A stretch of 64,000 nucleotides of DNA from Lachnoclostridium sp. An131 (GCF_002160825.1 NZ_NFLI01000001.1:124001-188000), one strand, 5' to 3'; shown: positions 26,101 to 34,079, counted from the first letter of the stretch. Translations and numbers: made by a program. The notes: generated by a model from the letters alone, not told the origin.

Positions 26101-26654
26101 AGCTTGACGAGGAGACGAACCGGACCAAGGTGCGGGACGGGCAGCAGGTGGTGCTTGGCGGCATGATTACCGGAAAGACGGTCAAATATACCAAGAACAA
26201 CCGCGTTATGGCATTTCTGCAGCTGGAGGATCTGCTGGGCTCTGTGGAAGTGGTAGTCTTTCCCAACGTCTATGAGAAGAACATGGCGGCGCTGTCTGAG
26301 GAGGCCAAAATCTTTGTGAGCGGCCATGTAGATGCCGGAGACGATCGGGCGGCAAAGCTGATCTGTGACCGGATCGTTCCCTTTGAGGCGGGAAAACGGG
26401 AGCTGTGGATTCAGTTCCCGGACCAGGAGGAGTGCCTGAAACGGGAGCCGGAGCTTTTGGCCATGCTGGCAGACAGCGACGGGCAGGACAGAGTAGTCCT
26501 CTACGCCGCAGCGGAAAAGTCCGTAAAACGGCTTCCGGCGGGGCAGACGGTGGATGCGGACCGGGACCTGATTGTGAAGCTTGAGAAAAGCTTTGGTGAA
26601 GGGAATGTAAAAGTTGTAGAGAAACGTATTGAAAATATAAGACGGATGCAGTAA
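23172..26654 (+). CDS. dnaE: DNA polymerase III alpha subunit (DnaE)
   Basis: Replicative DNA polymerase of the DnaE1-like class, 1160 residues. Domains in order: PHP domain (FTHLHTHTEYSLLDGSNKI, GCEVYV, LVATNDIHY), palm with the catalytic aspartates in SMPDIDIDFCFERR, fingers (GPGRGSAAGS, TSMHAAGVVIS, GVFQLESSGM, YRPGPMDFI, QEQVMQI), helix-hairpin-helix (FNKSHAAAYAVVAYQTAWLK, 20 residues) and an OB fold near residue 1000 (VVLGGMITGKTVKYTKNNRV, 20 residues). Lower GC Firmicutes also use PolC, which is not in this window. A 142-base gap without an obvious element separates it from coaBC. Confidence 0.97.
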   Translation: MPFTHLHTHTEYSLLDGSNKIKEYVARVKELGMTAAAITDHGAMFGVIDFYKEAKAQGVRPILGCEVYVAPNSRFDKELTGGEDRYYHLVLLAENNQGYANLMKIVSRGYVEGFYYRPRVDMEVLNQFHEGIIALSACLAGEVQRYIVKGLYEEAKKSALKYENTFGKGNYFLELQDHGLPDQKIVNQALMRMSQELDIPLVATNDIHYTYAQDVKPHDILLCIQTGKKLADEDRMRYEGGQYYVKSPEEMAELFPYAPEAIENTEKIAERCNVEIEFGVTKLPKYDVPDGYTSWEYLNKICFEGLKERYPEDDGSLKGRLEYELGVIKSMGYVDYFLIVWDFIKYARDHGIAVGPGRGSAAGSIVAYTMGITNIDPIRYQLLFERFLNPERVSMPDIDIDFCFERRQEVIDYVVRKYGKDRVVQIVTFGTMAARGVLRDVGRVMDLPYNFVDSIAKMVPQELNITLEKALKMNPELRKSYEEDTQVHELIDMSMRLEGLPRHTSMHAAGVVISQKEVDEYVPLSRASDGTITTQFTMTTLEELGLLKMDFLGLRTLTVIQDAARMASERTGKTIDMDKIDYDDADVYASIGTGRTDGVFQLESSGMKNFMKELQPRSLEDVIAGISLYRPGPMDFIPQYIRGKDHPETISYDCPQLEEILEPTYGCIVYQEQVMQIVQRLAGYTLGRSDLVRRAMSKKKAAVMEKERQNFVYGNREEGVPGCIANGIPEATAQKIYDEMIDFAKYAFNKSHAAAYAVVAYQTAWLKYYYPVEFMAALMTSVIDNPGKVSEYILTCRQMGIGILPPDINEGEARFSVSNGSIRYALSAIKSIGRPVVDAISEERKLGGPFKSLSDFLERMTGKEVNKRVVENLIKAGALDSLGGTRQQYILAYAGIMDSVAQSQKTMMTGQMSLFDLVDEDQKASFQSKLPDVGEYPKELLLSFEKEVLGIYISGHPLEEYEERWRKNITAVTTDFQLDEETNRTKVRDGQQVVLGGMITGKTVKYTKNNRVMAFLQLEDLLGSVEVVVFPNVYEKNMAALSEEAKIFVSGHVDAGDDRAAKLICDRIVPFEAGKRELWIQFPDQEECLKREPELLAMLADSDGQDRVVLYAAAEKSVKRLPAGQTVDADRDLIVKLEKSFGEGNVKVVEKRIENIRRMQ

Positions 26655-26743
26655 AATCACACAGAAAGGCCTTTGCACGGACGGGAGAGCCTCGTGTGCA
26701 GCAGGCGCAGGCGTTCAGGACAGATGATGTGAGGAGGATAAAT

Positions 26744-27727
26744 ATGGCGACGAAAGAAATAAAAACCATCGGAGTATTGACAAGCGGCGGCGACGCGCCG
26801 GGCATGAACGCGGCGATTCGCGCCGTAGTGCGCAAGGCCCTGGTGAATGGAAAGCAGGTAAAGGGTATCTTAAAGGGATATTCCGGACTTTTGAACGAAG
26901 AAATCATAGATTTGTCTGCAAATGACGTGTCCAATACCATTGAGCGGGGCGGAACGATTCTTTTCACAGCCCGCTGCAAGGAATTTATGACAGAGGAAGG
27001 ACAGCAGAGAGGAGCAGAGATCTGCCGGAAGCATGGCATCGACGGGATTGTAGTCATCGGAGGAGACGGTTCCTTCCGGGGAGCCCAGAAGCTGGCAAAC
27101 CTGGGGATCAATACGATCGGCGTTCCCGGAACGATCGATCTGGATATATCCTGTACAGAGTACACGATCGGCTTTGATACGGCAGTCAATACGGCGATGG
27201 AGGCCATCGACAAGGTGCGCGACACCTCTACCTCCCACGAGCGCTGCAGCATCATTGAGGTAATGGGCCGCAATGCGGGCTACATCGCGCTCTGGTGCGG
27301 CATTGCCAACGGAGCAGAGGACATCCTTCTGCCGGAGAACTATGATTATGATGAGCAGAAGATTATCAATAACATCATTGAGAACCGTAAGCGGGGAAAG
27401 AAGCACCATATCATTGTAAATGCCGAGGGTGTAGGCCATTCTGCCAGCATGGCGCGCCGGATCGAGGCAGCCACAGGCATTGAGACGCGCGCTACGATTC
27501 TGGGCCATATGCAGCGCGGCGGAAGCCCGACCTGCAAGGACCGTGTGTATGCGTCTATGATGGGGGCTATGGCGGCAGATCTGCTCTGTGACGGCAAGAC
27601 GAACCGCGTGGTGGGATACCAGCATGGCCGGTTCCAGGATTTCGATATCAACGAGGCATTGAATATGGTGAAGGGCATCGATCCTTACCAGTATCAGGTG
27701 GCAAAGGATCTGTCGAAGCACTGTTAG
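26744..27727 (+). CDS. pfkA: 6-phosphofructokinase
   Basis: Phosphorylates fructose-6-phosphate to the 1,6-bisphosphate in glycolysis. The 327 residues contain GVLTSGGDAPGMNAAIRAVV (20 residues, ATP site), VVIGGDGSFRGAQKL, the catalytic loop GVPGTIDLDISCTEYTIGFD (20 residues) and VMGRNAGYIALW, with GHMQRGGSPTCKDRV near the C-terminus. The catalytic loop reads TIDLD rather than the textbook TIDND, a single change between the two aspartates. The ATG at 26744 has TGAGGAGG upstream, so the longer frame from 26696 is rejected. Nine bases separate it from the next gene. Confidence 0.95.
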   Translation: MATKEIKTIGVLTSGGDAPGMNAAIRAVVRKALVNGKQVKGILKGYSGLLNEEIIDLSANDVSNTIERGGTILFTARCKEFMTEEGQQRGAEICRKHGIDGIVVIGGDGSFRGAQKLANLGINTIGVPGTIDLDISCTEYTIGFDTAVNTAMEAIDKVRDTSTSHERCSIIEVMGRNAGYIALWCGIANGAEDILLPENYDYDEQKIINNIIENRKRGKKHHIIVNAEGVGHSASMARRIEAATGIETRATILGHMQRGGSPTCKDRVYASMMGAMAADLLCDGKTNRVVGYQHGRFQDFDINEALNMVKGIDPYQYQVAKDLSKHC

Positions 27728-27735
27728 GGGGAACT

Positions 27736-28512
27736 ATGATTACCAGCACGGCCAATCAGCAGGTAAAGCAGCTGATACAGCTGAATAAAAAAAGAAGGCT
27801 CCGGGATGAGAAGGGAGTCTTTGTGGCCGAAGGCCTGAAGATGTTCCAGGAGGCGCCGAAGGAGCGGATAGAGAAGGTCTATTTCTCAGAAGGCTTCCTT
27901 GCAGCTCACCGGCAGGAACTGGATCTGGAGGGACTCTCCTGGGAGGTGATGCAGGATACGGTTTTCCGGGCAGCCAGCGATACGCAGACGCCCCAGGGCG
28001 TACTCTGCATCGTGAGGCGCCGGGAATATGAGCTGGAGGAGCTTTTGCAGGAAGAAAATCCGCTGCTGCTTCTGCTGGAGAATCTTCAGGATCCTGGAAA
28101 CCTGGGAACGATTCTTCGGACCGCCGAGGGCGCCGGCGTCACAGGCGTCATTTTGAGCAAAGGGTCTGTGGATCTCTATAATCCAAAGACAATCCGCTCC
28201 ACGATGGGTTCCGTCTACCGGGTCCCTGCGCTGTACACAGAGGATCTGGGAGAGATCGCGGAGCTTTTGCGGGACAGAGGAATCCGCACCTTTGCGGCCC
28301 ACCTGAGGGGAAAGCATTTCTACGATCAGGAGGATTACAGAGGGGGGACCGCCTTTTTTATCGGAAATGAGGGAGCCGGCCTGACGGAGGAGCTTTCCTC
28401 AAAGGCAGATACGCTGATCCGGATTCCGATGGAAGGGAAGGTGGAATCTCTGAACGCGGGCGTGGCGGCTTCGCTCCTGGCATATGAGGCCTATAGACAG
28501 AGAAGGCGCTAG
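27736..28512 (+). CDS. TrmH/SpoU-family RNA 2'-O-methyltransferase
   Basis: SPOUT-fold enzyme expected to methylate a ribose in rRNA or tRNA using S-adenosylmethionine. The 258 residues have an N-terminal substrate-binding domain (ITSTANQQVKQLIQLNKKRR, 20 residues) and a knotted catalytic domain with LLENLQDPGNLGTILRTAEG (20 residues), FIGNEGAGLTEEL and IPMEGKVESLNAGVAASLLA (20 residues), the three SpoU motifs. The target nucleotide cannot be told from sequence. Its TAG stop overlaps the stop codon of the convergent dehydrogenase gene inside a perfect palindrome. Confidence 0.92.
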   Translation: MITSTANQQVKQLIQLNKKRRLRDEKGVFVAEGLKMFQEAPKERIEKVYFSEGFLAAHRQELDLEGLSWEVMQDTVFRAASDTQTPQGVLCIVRRREYELEELLQEENPLLLLLENLQDPGNLGTILRTAEGAGVTGVILSKGSVDLYNPKTIRSTMGSVYRVPALYTEDLGEIAELLRDRGIRTFAAHLRGKHFYDQEDYRGGTAFFIGNEGAGLTEELSSKADTLIRIPMEGKVESLNAGVAASLLAYEAYRQRRR

Positions 28513-28521
28513 GCGCCTTCT
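28501..28521. terminator. Palindrome spanning two overlapping convergent stop codons
   Basis: AGAAGGCGC (28501-28509), TAG (28510-28512), GCGCCTTCT (28513-28521) is a perfect 9-base inverted repeat. The TAG in the centre ends the plus-strand methyltransferase, and the minus-strand TAG at 28511-28509 ends the dehydrogenase. It could form a hairpin in either mRNA, but the T runs are poor (TCCGAATACTTTC). Confidence 0.55.
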
Positions 28522-29534
28522 CCGAATACTTTCAGTAGTACTTTTCCTTTTCTGAACAAAGTTCTGTTTTTCAACTCTTCAGCCATTTCCTCCATATTCA
28601 ATACGCCGCTTATCAGCGGCTCCACTTCTATGACTCCTGTTTCCAGGAGAGCCAGGGCTCTACCCATGGAAGAAGGATTGATGAAAGAAGTTTTGACTGT
28701 AAGCTCCTTCTGAAAGGCCGCATATTGGTCGAAGGGCATCGGATCGCCGGCCTCTCCGAGTCCGAAAAGCAGGACAGCAGCACCTTTTCCAGCGATTTCC
28801 AGGGCGGAAGCCATGGTAGATTTCAGGCCCACACATTCGATGACACGGTCTACGTTGGGAATACCGGCCCTGCGGATCTCTTCTGCCACATGGACCTTTT
28901 CAGGATTGAGAAACAGGGAGGCTCCAAGCCTCATAGCCAGATCGCGTTTCTGCTCCTGCGGTTCGACGACGATGCAGCGGGCGGCTCCAGCGCGGCGGCA
29001 GAGCTGCAGGAAGATCGAGCCGATGGAGCCAAGACCGATGATGACGACAGTCTGGCCTGTTTTCAGATCGAGCAAATCCATGCCATGGAGACAGCAGGAC
29101 AGCGGCTCTGCCAGAGCAGCGTCCCGAAGAGACAGGGAGTCCGGCAGCTTATAGACATTTTCCCGGGGAGGGCAGATATATTCTGCAAAGCCCTTTACAA
29201 CACCTCTGGAATTCTCGCAGAAATGGGTGAGGCCATTCTGACAGAACCAGCAGGATTTACAGTACCAATTCGGATCTACGGCGACGCGGTCGCCGGCTTT
29301 CAGATCCCGTACCTGTTTTCCGGTCTCTACAACGATTCCGGAAGCCTCGTGTCCCAGCGGCACAGGGTATACGACGGGGCGTGAACCGCCCTTTCCCTCA
29401 TATTTATGAATATCTGTTCCACAGAGGCCGCAGTAGGAGACGGCGATTTTGACGCAGTCCGGCCCCAGCGGCGGCTCTGGGAAATCATGTTCAATCTGAA
29501 TCTGATGTTTTCCATGCAGTACAAGAGCTTTCAT
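28509..29534 (-). CDS. Zinc-type medium-chain dehydrogenase (polyol/alcohol), copy 1
   Basis: NAD(P)-dependent dehydrogenase of 341 residues, similar in layout to sorbitol and threonine dehydrogenases. It has the catalytic zinc residues in SYCGLCGTDIHKYEG and PLGHEASG, the structural zinc cysteines in CKSCWFCQNGLTHFC, and the Rossmann motif VVIIGLGSIGSIFL. Substrate unknown. It is last in a minus-strand set with the class II aldolase (3 bases upstream) and another dehydrogenase, divergent from the PTS operon, so it probably oxidises a sugar alcohol or its phosphate. Confidence 0.85.
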   Translation of the reverse strand: MKALVLHGKHQIQIEHDFPEPPLGPDCVKIAVSYCGLCGTDIHKYEGKGGSRPVVYPVPLGHEASGIVVETGKQVRDLKAGDRVAVDPNWYCKSCWFCQNGLTHFCENSRGVVKGFAEYICPPRENVYKLPDSLSLRDAALAEPLSCCLHGMDLLDLKTGQTVVIIGLGSIGSIFLQLCRRAGAARCIVVEPQEQKRDLAMRLGASLFLNPEKVHVAEEIRRAGIPNVDRVIECVGLKSTMASALEIAGKGAAVLLFGLGEAGDPMPFDQYAAFQKELTVKTSFINPSSMGRALALLETGVIEVEPLISGVLNMEEMAEELKNRTLFRKGKVLLKVFGEGA

Positions 29535-29537
29535 TTC

Positions 29538-30404
29538 CTATTCCTCCCGAGCTGAAAAAATCTGAAGGGCTTCTTCCGCGTTTTTCGTCATTGCCTCGAC
29601 AGCGGCGCACGCCAGATCATGAAACAGGGGCGTTTCCGCTGCTGCTGCGGCTTTCTCTGCGGCTTCCCCGCCCGCTTTTGCCATATAGGTGTAATAATTG
29701 ATTTTCCGGACACCGGCCCGGATTACCCTGCGGTAGTCTTCCCGGCTGATACCAGAGCCCCCATGCATCACAATGGGAACAGGAAGGGTGCGGTACAGCT
29801 CCTCCACCAGCTCGAAATTCAGCCGGGGCGCAGATTTGTAGAAACCGTGGACCGTGCCGAAGGTGCAGGCCAGACAGTCGATACCGGTGCTTTCTGCGAA
29901 CTGTCTGGCGGCTTTTGGATCTGTGTACATCTTTTCTTCCAGGGAACGGTCTTCTGCGATTTTCTGATTGTTCAGCGTGATTCCGGCCATCACTCCGATC
30001 TCGGCTTCCACGGAAGCTCCGTATTTTCTTGCCAGCTCCACGGCCCTCCGGGTGAGAAGAATATTTTCATCATAGGGAAGGTCGGAGCCGTCGAACATCA
30101 CAGAAGTGAAACCCAGTTCCAGGGCTTTTCTGATATAATCCAGTTCTACGGCATGGTCGAGGTGCACGCCGACGGGCACGGACGCCCGTCGCGCGGCGTC
30201 CATCATGACAGGGCCTATGACGTCCAAGGTCATAAGATGTTCTTCCTCATGCGCCTGGGCAAACTGGATCATGACGGGGGTATGCAGCTTTTCGGCTGCG
30301 GCGATGACAGCCAGAATGTTTTCGAGCCCGGTGGCGTTGAAACAGCCGATAGCAGTTCCTCTGGAATCAGCCTCTTTTAAAAGATTTCTCATATTCGCAA
30401 GCAT
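29538..30404 (-). CDS. Class II aldolase of the FbaA/GatY/KbaY type
   Basis: Zinc-dependent aldolase that splits a ketose (bis)phosphate to dihydroxyacetone phosphate and an aldehyde. The 288 residues match the tagatose/fructose-bisphosphate group in size and contain the zinc residues in VGVHLDHAVE, SVEAEIGVMAG, FGTVHGFYKSAP and IVMHGGSGISREDY, plus FDGSDLPYDENI. Whether it acts on tagatose-, fructose- or another ketose phosphate cannot be told, and no dedicated ketose-phosphate kinase lies in the cluster. AGAGGAG lies 9 bases before the ATG. It sits between two dehydrogenases in the minus-strand operon. Confidence 0.87.
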   Translation of the reverse strand: MLANMRNLLKEADSRGTAIGCFNATGLENILAVIAAAEKLHTPVMIQFAQAHEEEHLMTLDVIGPVMMDAARRASVPVGVHLDHAVELDYIRKALELGFTSVMFDGSDLPYDENILLTRRAVELARKYGASVEAEIGVMAGITLNNQKIAEDRSLEEKMYTDPKAARQFAESTGIDCLACTFGTVHGFYKSAPRLNFELVEELYRTLPVPIVMHGGSGISREDYRRVIRAGVRKINYYTYMAKAGGEAAEKAAAAAETPLFHDLACAAVEAMTKNAEEALQIFSAREE

Positions 30405-30485
30405 TTCATAATTCTCCTCTGTTTTCTGTTATGGAAAGGTATCGTCCAGCGGCAGGCCGCCTAAGATTCCCACCTGAAATTCCGG

Positions 30486-31556
30486 TTAAAAAGTAATGAT
30501 ATTGCGGAAGGTCTTCCCTGTACAAGAAGAGATCAGGGCTTCCTTTGCCTGTTCAGCCGGATAAATGCCGGAAATGAACGGCTTCATATCCACGAGTCCG
30601 TAAGAGATCATGGCTGCGGCCCGGACGAAATCCCGGTCATTGGAATTGGCGCTCCCTAGAAGCTGGATGGAATCAGAATGGATCCGGTGCGGATTGATCT
30701 GAATGGGCTGGTTTGGGTAAATACCGCTGTAGATCATGATTTTTCCCAGTTTTCCAATGTAGTCAAAGGCAGTTTCCACTGTCTTGGCGGCGGGTGTGGT
30801 ATCAAATACCAGATCGGCTCCTTCCCCGTGCGTAATCCTGCGGATTTCAGCAGCGGCGTCCGCCTTGCCTGGGTTCAGGGTATAGCAAGCGCCCAGCTTT
30901 TTTGCAAGCTCCAGGCGCTCTTCGTTGAAATCCATGGCAATGACGCAGGCGCCCCGCCGGACGCACAGCAGCGTATGAAGAAGTCCCATAAAGCCGGCGC
31001 CGATGACGACGGCGGTCTGGCCAAACTGGGGATCGGCGGTTTCCACACTGTGGATGACGCAGGAGAGAGGCTCGGCCAGGCAGGCTTCCACAGGAGACAC
31101 ATGATAGTATTTAAAAACGCTCTGAGGGAGTACCATCATATATTCGCTGAAGCCGCCGGAGCCGATACAGGGCTGTCCCGGGAGCTGTTTCAAGGCAGAG
31201 AAATGTCTGCAGCTCTGCTGGTTTCCGGTTCTGCATGGGTAACAGGTACGGCAGGGAAGTGTGACTCCGACGATGACACGGTCTCCAACCTTCAATTCCT
31301 CAGAGTGGACGTCCTTTCCTATCGCTTCGATATACCCCGCAGTCTCATGGCCGGAAACGACAGGGTAATCTGTCTTGTGAATTCCCTGGAAAATCCTCTG
31401 TTCATAGGTGCAGATTCCGCAGGCTTCGATTCTCACGAGAATCATACCGTCCGCGCATACGGGTTTGGATACGGATCGAACCTCGGCTTCTCCTGTTCCA
31501 GTGATCAAAATACTTCTCATCATGCTGCCTTTCATCAGGTTAGTTTTCTCGTTCAT
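30486..31556 (-). CDS. Zinc-type medium-chain dehydrogenase, copy 2
   Basis: A 356-residue dehydrogenase. The catalytic zinc region reads EACGICTYEQRIFQG where most relatives have CGICGSD, followed by VVSGHETAGYI; the structural zinc cysteines are in LPCRTCYPCRTGNQQSC, and the Rossmann motif is VVIGAGFMGLLH. The altered CTYEQ loop may change substrate or metal binding. AAAGGAG lies 10 bases before the ATG at 31556; ATGs at 31523 and 31520 with AAAGG upstream are possible alternatives. It is the first gene of the minus-strand operon, behind the promoter at 31606-31634. About 80 bases separate it from the aldolase. Confidence 0.83.
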   Translation of the reverse strand: MNEKTNLMKGSMMRSILITGTGEAEVRSVSKPVCADGMILVRIEACGICTYEQRIFQGIHKTDYPVVSGHETAGYIEAIGKDVHSEELKVGDRVIVGVTLPCRTCYPCRTGNQQSCRHFSALKQLPGQPCIGSGGFSEYMMVLPQSVFKYYHVSPVEACLAEPLSCVIHSVETADPQFGQTAVVIGAGFMGLLHTLLCVRRGACVIAMDFNEERLELAKKLGACYTLNPGKADAAAEIRRITHGEGADLVFDTTPAAKTVETAFDYIGKLGKIMIYSGIYPNQPIQINPHRIHSDSIQLLGSANSNDRDFVRAAAMISYGLVDMKPFISGIYPAEQAKEALISSCTGKTFRNIITF

Positions 31557-31605
31557 AGGCGTGATGCTCCTTTTATGATTTGTGGGGTTTCCTGTTGTCG
31601 TAATC

Positions 31606-31634
31606 AGTATAAATCCCGGGAAAATGACTGTAAA
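31606..31634 (-). promoter_or_regulatory. Predicted promoter of the minus-strand dehydrogenase/aldolase operon
   Basis: On the minus strand: TTTACA (31634-31629), a 17-base spacer, TATACT (31611-31606). It lies about 50 bases before the dehydrogenase start and in the divergent region shared with the PRD regulator gene. Confidence 0.65.
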
Positions 31635-31731
31635 ATATTATCTTTGTATTTTATTTACTGAGCAATATGCACAAAAACCTTTATGGATTGAATATATGAC
31701 CAATGCTATCATAAACGGGTAAGAGGTGATT

Positions 31732-33792
31732 ATGACAGCAGATAAAGGAAGTGGGATGTTGCGGTTCTTTGTAGACAGAAGATGTATTAAGATCCTGCAG
31801 ATCTTAAGTGAACGTCAGGACTATATATCAATCGGACAGCTTGCTGATCTGCTGGAACAGACCAGAAGACAGACTCAGTATGATATCTACAAAATCAATA
31901 TGATTTTTGACACAGTGGGGCTGCCTCCTGTGGAGACGAAAAAGAAAAAGGGAGTCTGTCTCCTGGAGGCCCATAAAACCTGGTGGAGGGAGTTTAACGG
32001 AGCAAAAGAAAATTCGTACAATTATATTTTTACGCAGGAAGAACGATGCGCAGTCATTATCGCGGAGGGCATATTAAGCAGCCGGATACAGAATTTTGAC
32101 AGCTTAAGCGAGCGGTTTCAGGTGAGCAGAAATACCATTTTTCTGGATATGAAGCTGGTTCAGAAGAAACTGAAAGATTTCGATATCATTCTGGAATACA
32201 ACCAGGCAGCGGGATATCAGATTCTTGGAGCAGAGATGAATAAACGCTCCATCTTTTTATATTATCTGTCTATCTTGTGGCCGCTGGTGGAAGAAGGAAT
32301 TCTGGATTATCTGAGCTGGGATACTGTCAGAGGGCATCTTTGTAAGCTGCACAGCATAGAAAATGCCCTGGAGGTCCACTATCGGGGTGGAATTCTGGAG
32401 AAGCTGGCGGTTCTTTTAAGCTTTAGTGAGAATGTGCTTACCTGGGATGAGGTCAGGCACACAGATGAATCCCTGTTTGTCCTGGACACAGAATATATAC
32501 GGAAAACCAGAGTATATGAGGAAATCTGCGCCCAGTATCCCGAGCGGACGGAAGGAGAGAAGATATATATAGGAATTCAGCTTCTCGGAGCCCGGCTGGA
32601 TATGGGAAGTGCGATACAGGAAGGAAACCTGGAATTTTTCGAAAAACTGGCAGAAAAGCTGATTGTCCGCTTCGAAACGCTCGCCGGCATCAATATCGAA
32701 GAACGCGAGCGGCTGAAGCATAATCTGGCGCTGCACCTGCAGCATTCCATCTACCGGTATGCTTACAGCATTACAGAGGAGGAAGGCATCGGGGAAGAGA
32801 TAAAAAAGCAGGCGGAAGAACTGTTCGTGGTGGTCCGCAAAGCGGCGGACGAATTTTCCAAGGAGATTCATCACCCCATCAACGATACGGAGGCGGCATA
32901 TCTGACGGTATATTTCAGCCAGCACATGCAGCAGACTACATCGAGGGCCAGCAGGGTCCGGGTACTCCTCGTTGTATCAGAGATGAAGGAGGAAGAGAGA
33001 GAAAGCCTGAAGTACCAGCTGGAGGATTCTATGCCGATGTTTGTGGCAGCGGCAGTGTGCACAAAGCGGGAGTATCCGGCAGTAAACCGGGACAGTTACG
33101 ATATCATTGTCTCCACTGTCCTGCTGGATTGCCCGGACAGCTACGCGCTGGTGTCGGAGTATATGGGCGCTTCCGACAGAAGAGCAGTTCTGCAGGAATA
33201 TATGCGTTACCGGCAGCATTCCATGGGCAGCCTGGGAGCGGAGCTCCTGGAAGAAATACTGCCTTATATACCAAAGGAGAATCATGAGAAGGTACAGAAC
33301 ATAGTGGAGCGGTATCTGTTTCCCAAAACATCCAATCTGTTTCAGCTGCTGCGCAGAGAGAATCTTCAGATTGTGTCCAGCCTGGAAGAAAACATGGACT
33401 GGCGCGACGCGATCTTTCAGGCTGCGTTTCCGCTGCTGTCCGGCAGATATATAGACAGAAGCTATATAGACGCCATGATTATGAATGTGGAAATGTTCGG
33501 GATGTACACCTGGTTTGGAAACGGGGTATATCTGGCCCACGCGAAGGCGGAAAACAATGTGTACCGTTCCGGCGTAGCGCTGATGACAATACGGAAAGGA
33601 ATCATGTTCCGGGAACAGAAGAAGGTTTTTCTGCTTATAGTCTTTGCTTCCATTGACCAAAAGGAGCATTTGAGCGTGCTGAAGGAAGTCGTGAAATTAT
33701 GCAATAACGTAGATAAGATACAAGCCCTTCTGGAATGCCAGGATGAGGAAGCGCTGTATCAGACGATAGGAGTTATTTCGGGAGATGTTTAG
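31732..33792 (+). CDS. PRD-containing transcriptional regulator with EIIA-like domain (MtlR/ManR type)
   Basis: A 686-residue regulator controlled by PTS phosphorylation. In order: N-terminal helix-turn-helix regions (ISIGQLADLLEQTRRQTQYD, 20 residues, and SLSERFQVSRNTIF), two PRD domains (histidines in HNLALHLQHSIYRYAY and IHHPINDTEAAYLTVYFSQH, 20 residues), an EIIB-like region (VRVLLVVSEMKEEERESLKY, 20 residues) without the usual cysteine, and a C-terminal EIIA-like domain (GVYLAHAKAENNVYRSGVAL, 20 residues) with a candidate His. The RNA-binding domain of BglG antiterminators is absent, so DNA binding is expected. ATG 31732 lies after AGAGG. It stands first in the PTS operon, 3 bases before HPr. 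Confidence 0.88.
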   Translation: MTADKGSGMLRFFVDRRCIKILQILSERQDYISIGQLADLLEQTRRQTQYDIYKINMIFDTVGLPPVETKKKKGVCLLEAHKTWWREFNGAKENSYNYIFTQEERCAVIIAEGILSSRIQNFDSLSERFQVSRNTIFLDMKLVQKKLKDFDIILEYNQAAGYQILGAEMNKRSIFLYYLSILWPLVEEGILDYLSWDTVRGHLCKLHSIENALEVHYRGGILEKLAVLLSFSENVLTWDEVRHTDESLFVLDTEYIRKTRVYEEICAQYPERTEGEKIYIGIQLLGARLDMGSAIQEGNLEFFEKLAEKLIVRFETLAGINIEERERLKHNLALHLQHSIYRYAYSITEEEGIGEEIKKQAEELFVVVRKAADEFSKEIHHPINDTEAAYLTVYFSQHMQQTTSRASRVRVLLVVSEMKEEERESLKYQLEDSMPMFVAAAVCTKREYPAVNRDSYDIIVSTVLLDCPDSYALVSEYMGASDRRAVLQEYMRYRQHSMGSLGAELLEEILPYIPKENHEKVQNIVERYLFPKTSNLFQLLRRENLQIVSSLEENMDWRDAIFQAAFPLLSGRYIDRSYIDAMIMNVEMFGMYTWFGNGVYLAHAKAENNVYRSGVALMTIRKGIMFREQKKVFLLIVFASIDQKEHLSVLKEVVKLCNNVDKIQALLECQDEEALYQTIGVISGDV

Positions 33793-33795
33793 CTT

Positions 33796-34056
33796 ATGCT
33801 GACAGAAGAGTTTGTGATTTCAAATCCCCTGGGGCTTCATGCAAAGCCGGCAGTAGATTTTTCAAATCTGGCGAAGCGTTTTGAGAGCAGGATTTCTATT
33901 GTGAAAGAAGGAGCTGTCATTGACGCGAAGGATGTATTTACCCTTATGGGGAGTGAGCTCTGGTGCGGGACCGCTATCCGCCTTGTGGCAGAAGGGAGGG
34001 ATGAGTTGGAGGCAATGCGGGTATTGGGTGATTTCATCCGCGCACTGAAAGATTGA
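33796..34056 (+). CDS. HPr-type phosphocarrier with Asp at position 46
   Basis: An 86-residue HPr homologue. NPLGLHAKPA puts the phosphorylatable histidine exactly at residue 15, as in HPr, so phosphate transfer from enzyme I is plausible. The regulatory serine 46 is replaced by aspartate (VIDAKDVFTLMGS), so HPr kinase could not act on it and the charge may mimic permanent phosphorylation. It is coded between the PRD regulator and the EIIC gene, so it is likely a dedicated carrier for this PTS, similar in concept to FPr- or Crh-like variants. The AT-rich palindrome directly after its stop may separate its expression from that of the transporter. Confidence 0.87.
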   Translation: MLTEEFVISNPLGLHAKPAVDFSNLAKRFESRISIVKEGAVIDAKDVFTLMGSELWCGTAIRLVAEGRDELEAMRVLGDFIRALKD

Positions 34057-34059
34057 AAT

Positions 34060-34079
34060 AATTATTTTTTAAAATAATT
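34060..34079. repeat. AT-only palindrome between HPr and EIIC
   Basis: AATTATTTT, TT, AAAATAATT: 9-base arms with a 2-base centre, beginning 4 bases after the HPr stop. It may be an mRNA processing or weak termination site inside the operon. No GC pairs are present, so a true terminator is unlikely. Confidence 0.5.

Noticed and set aside
30678-31661. Plus-strand 327-codon frame
   Set aside because: It is opposite the second dehydrogenase and crosses its promoter.
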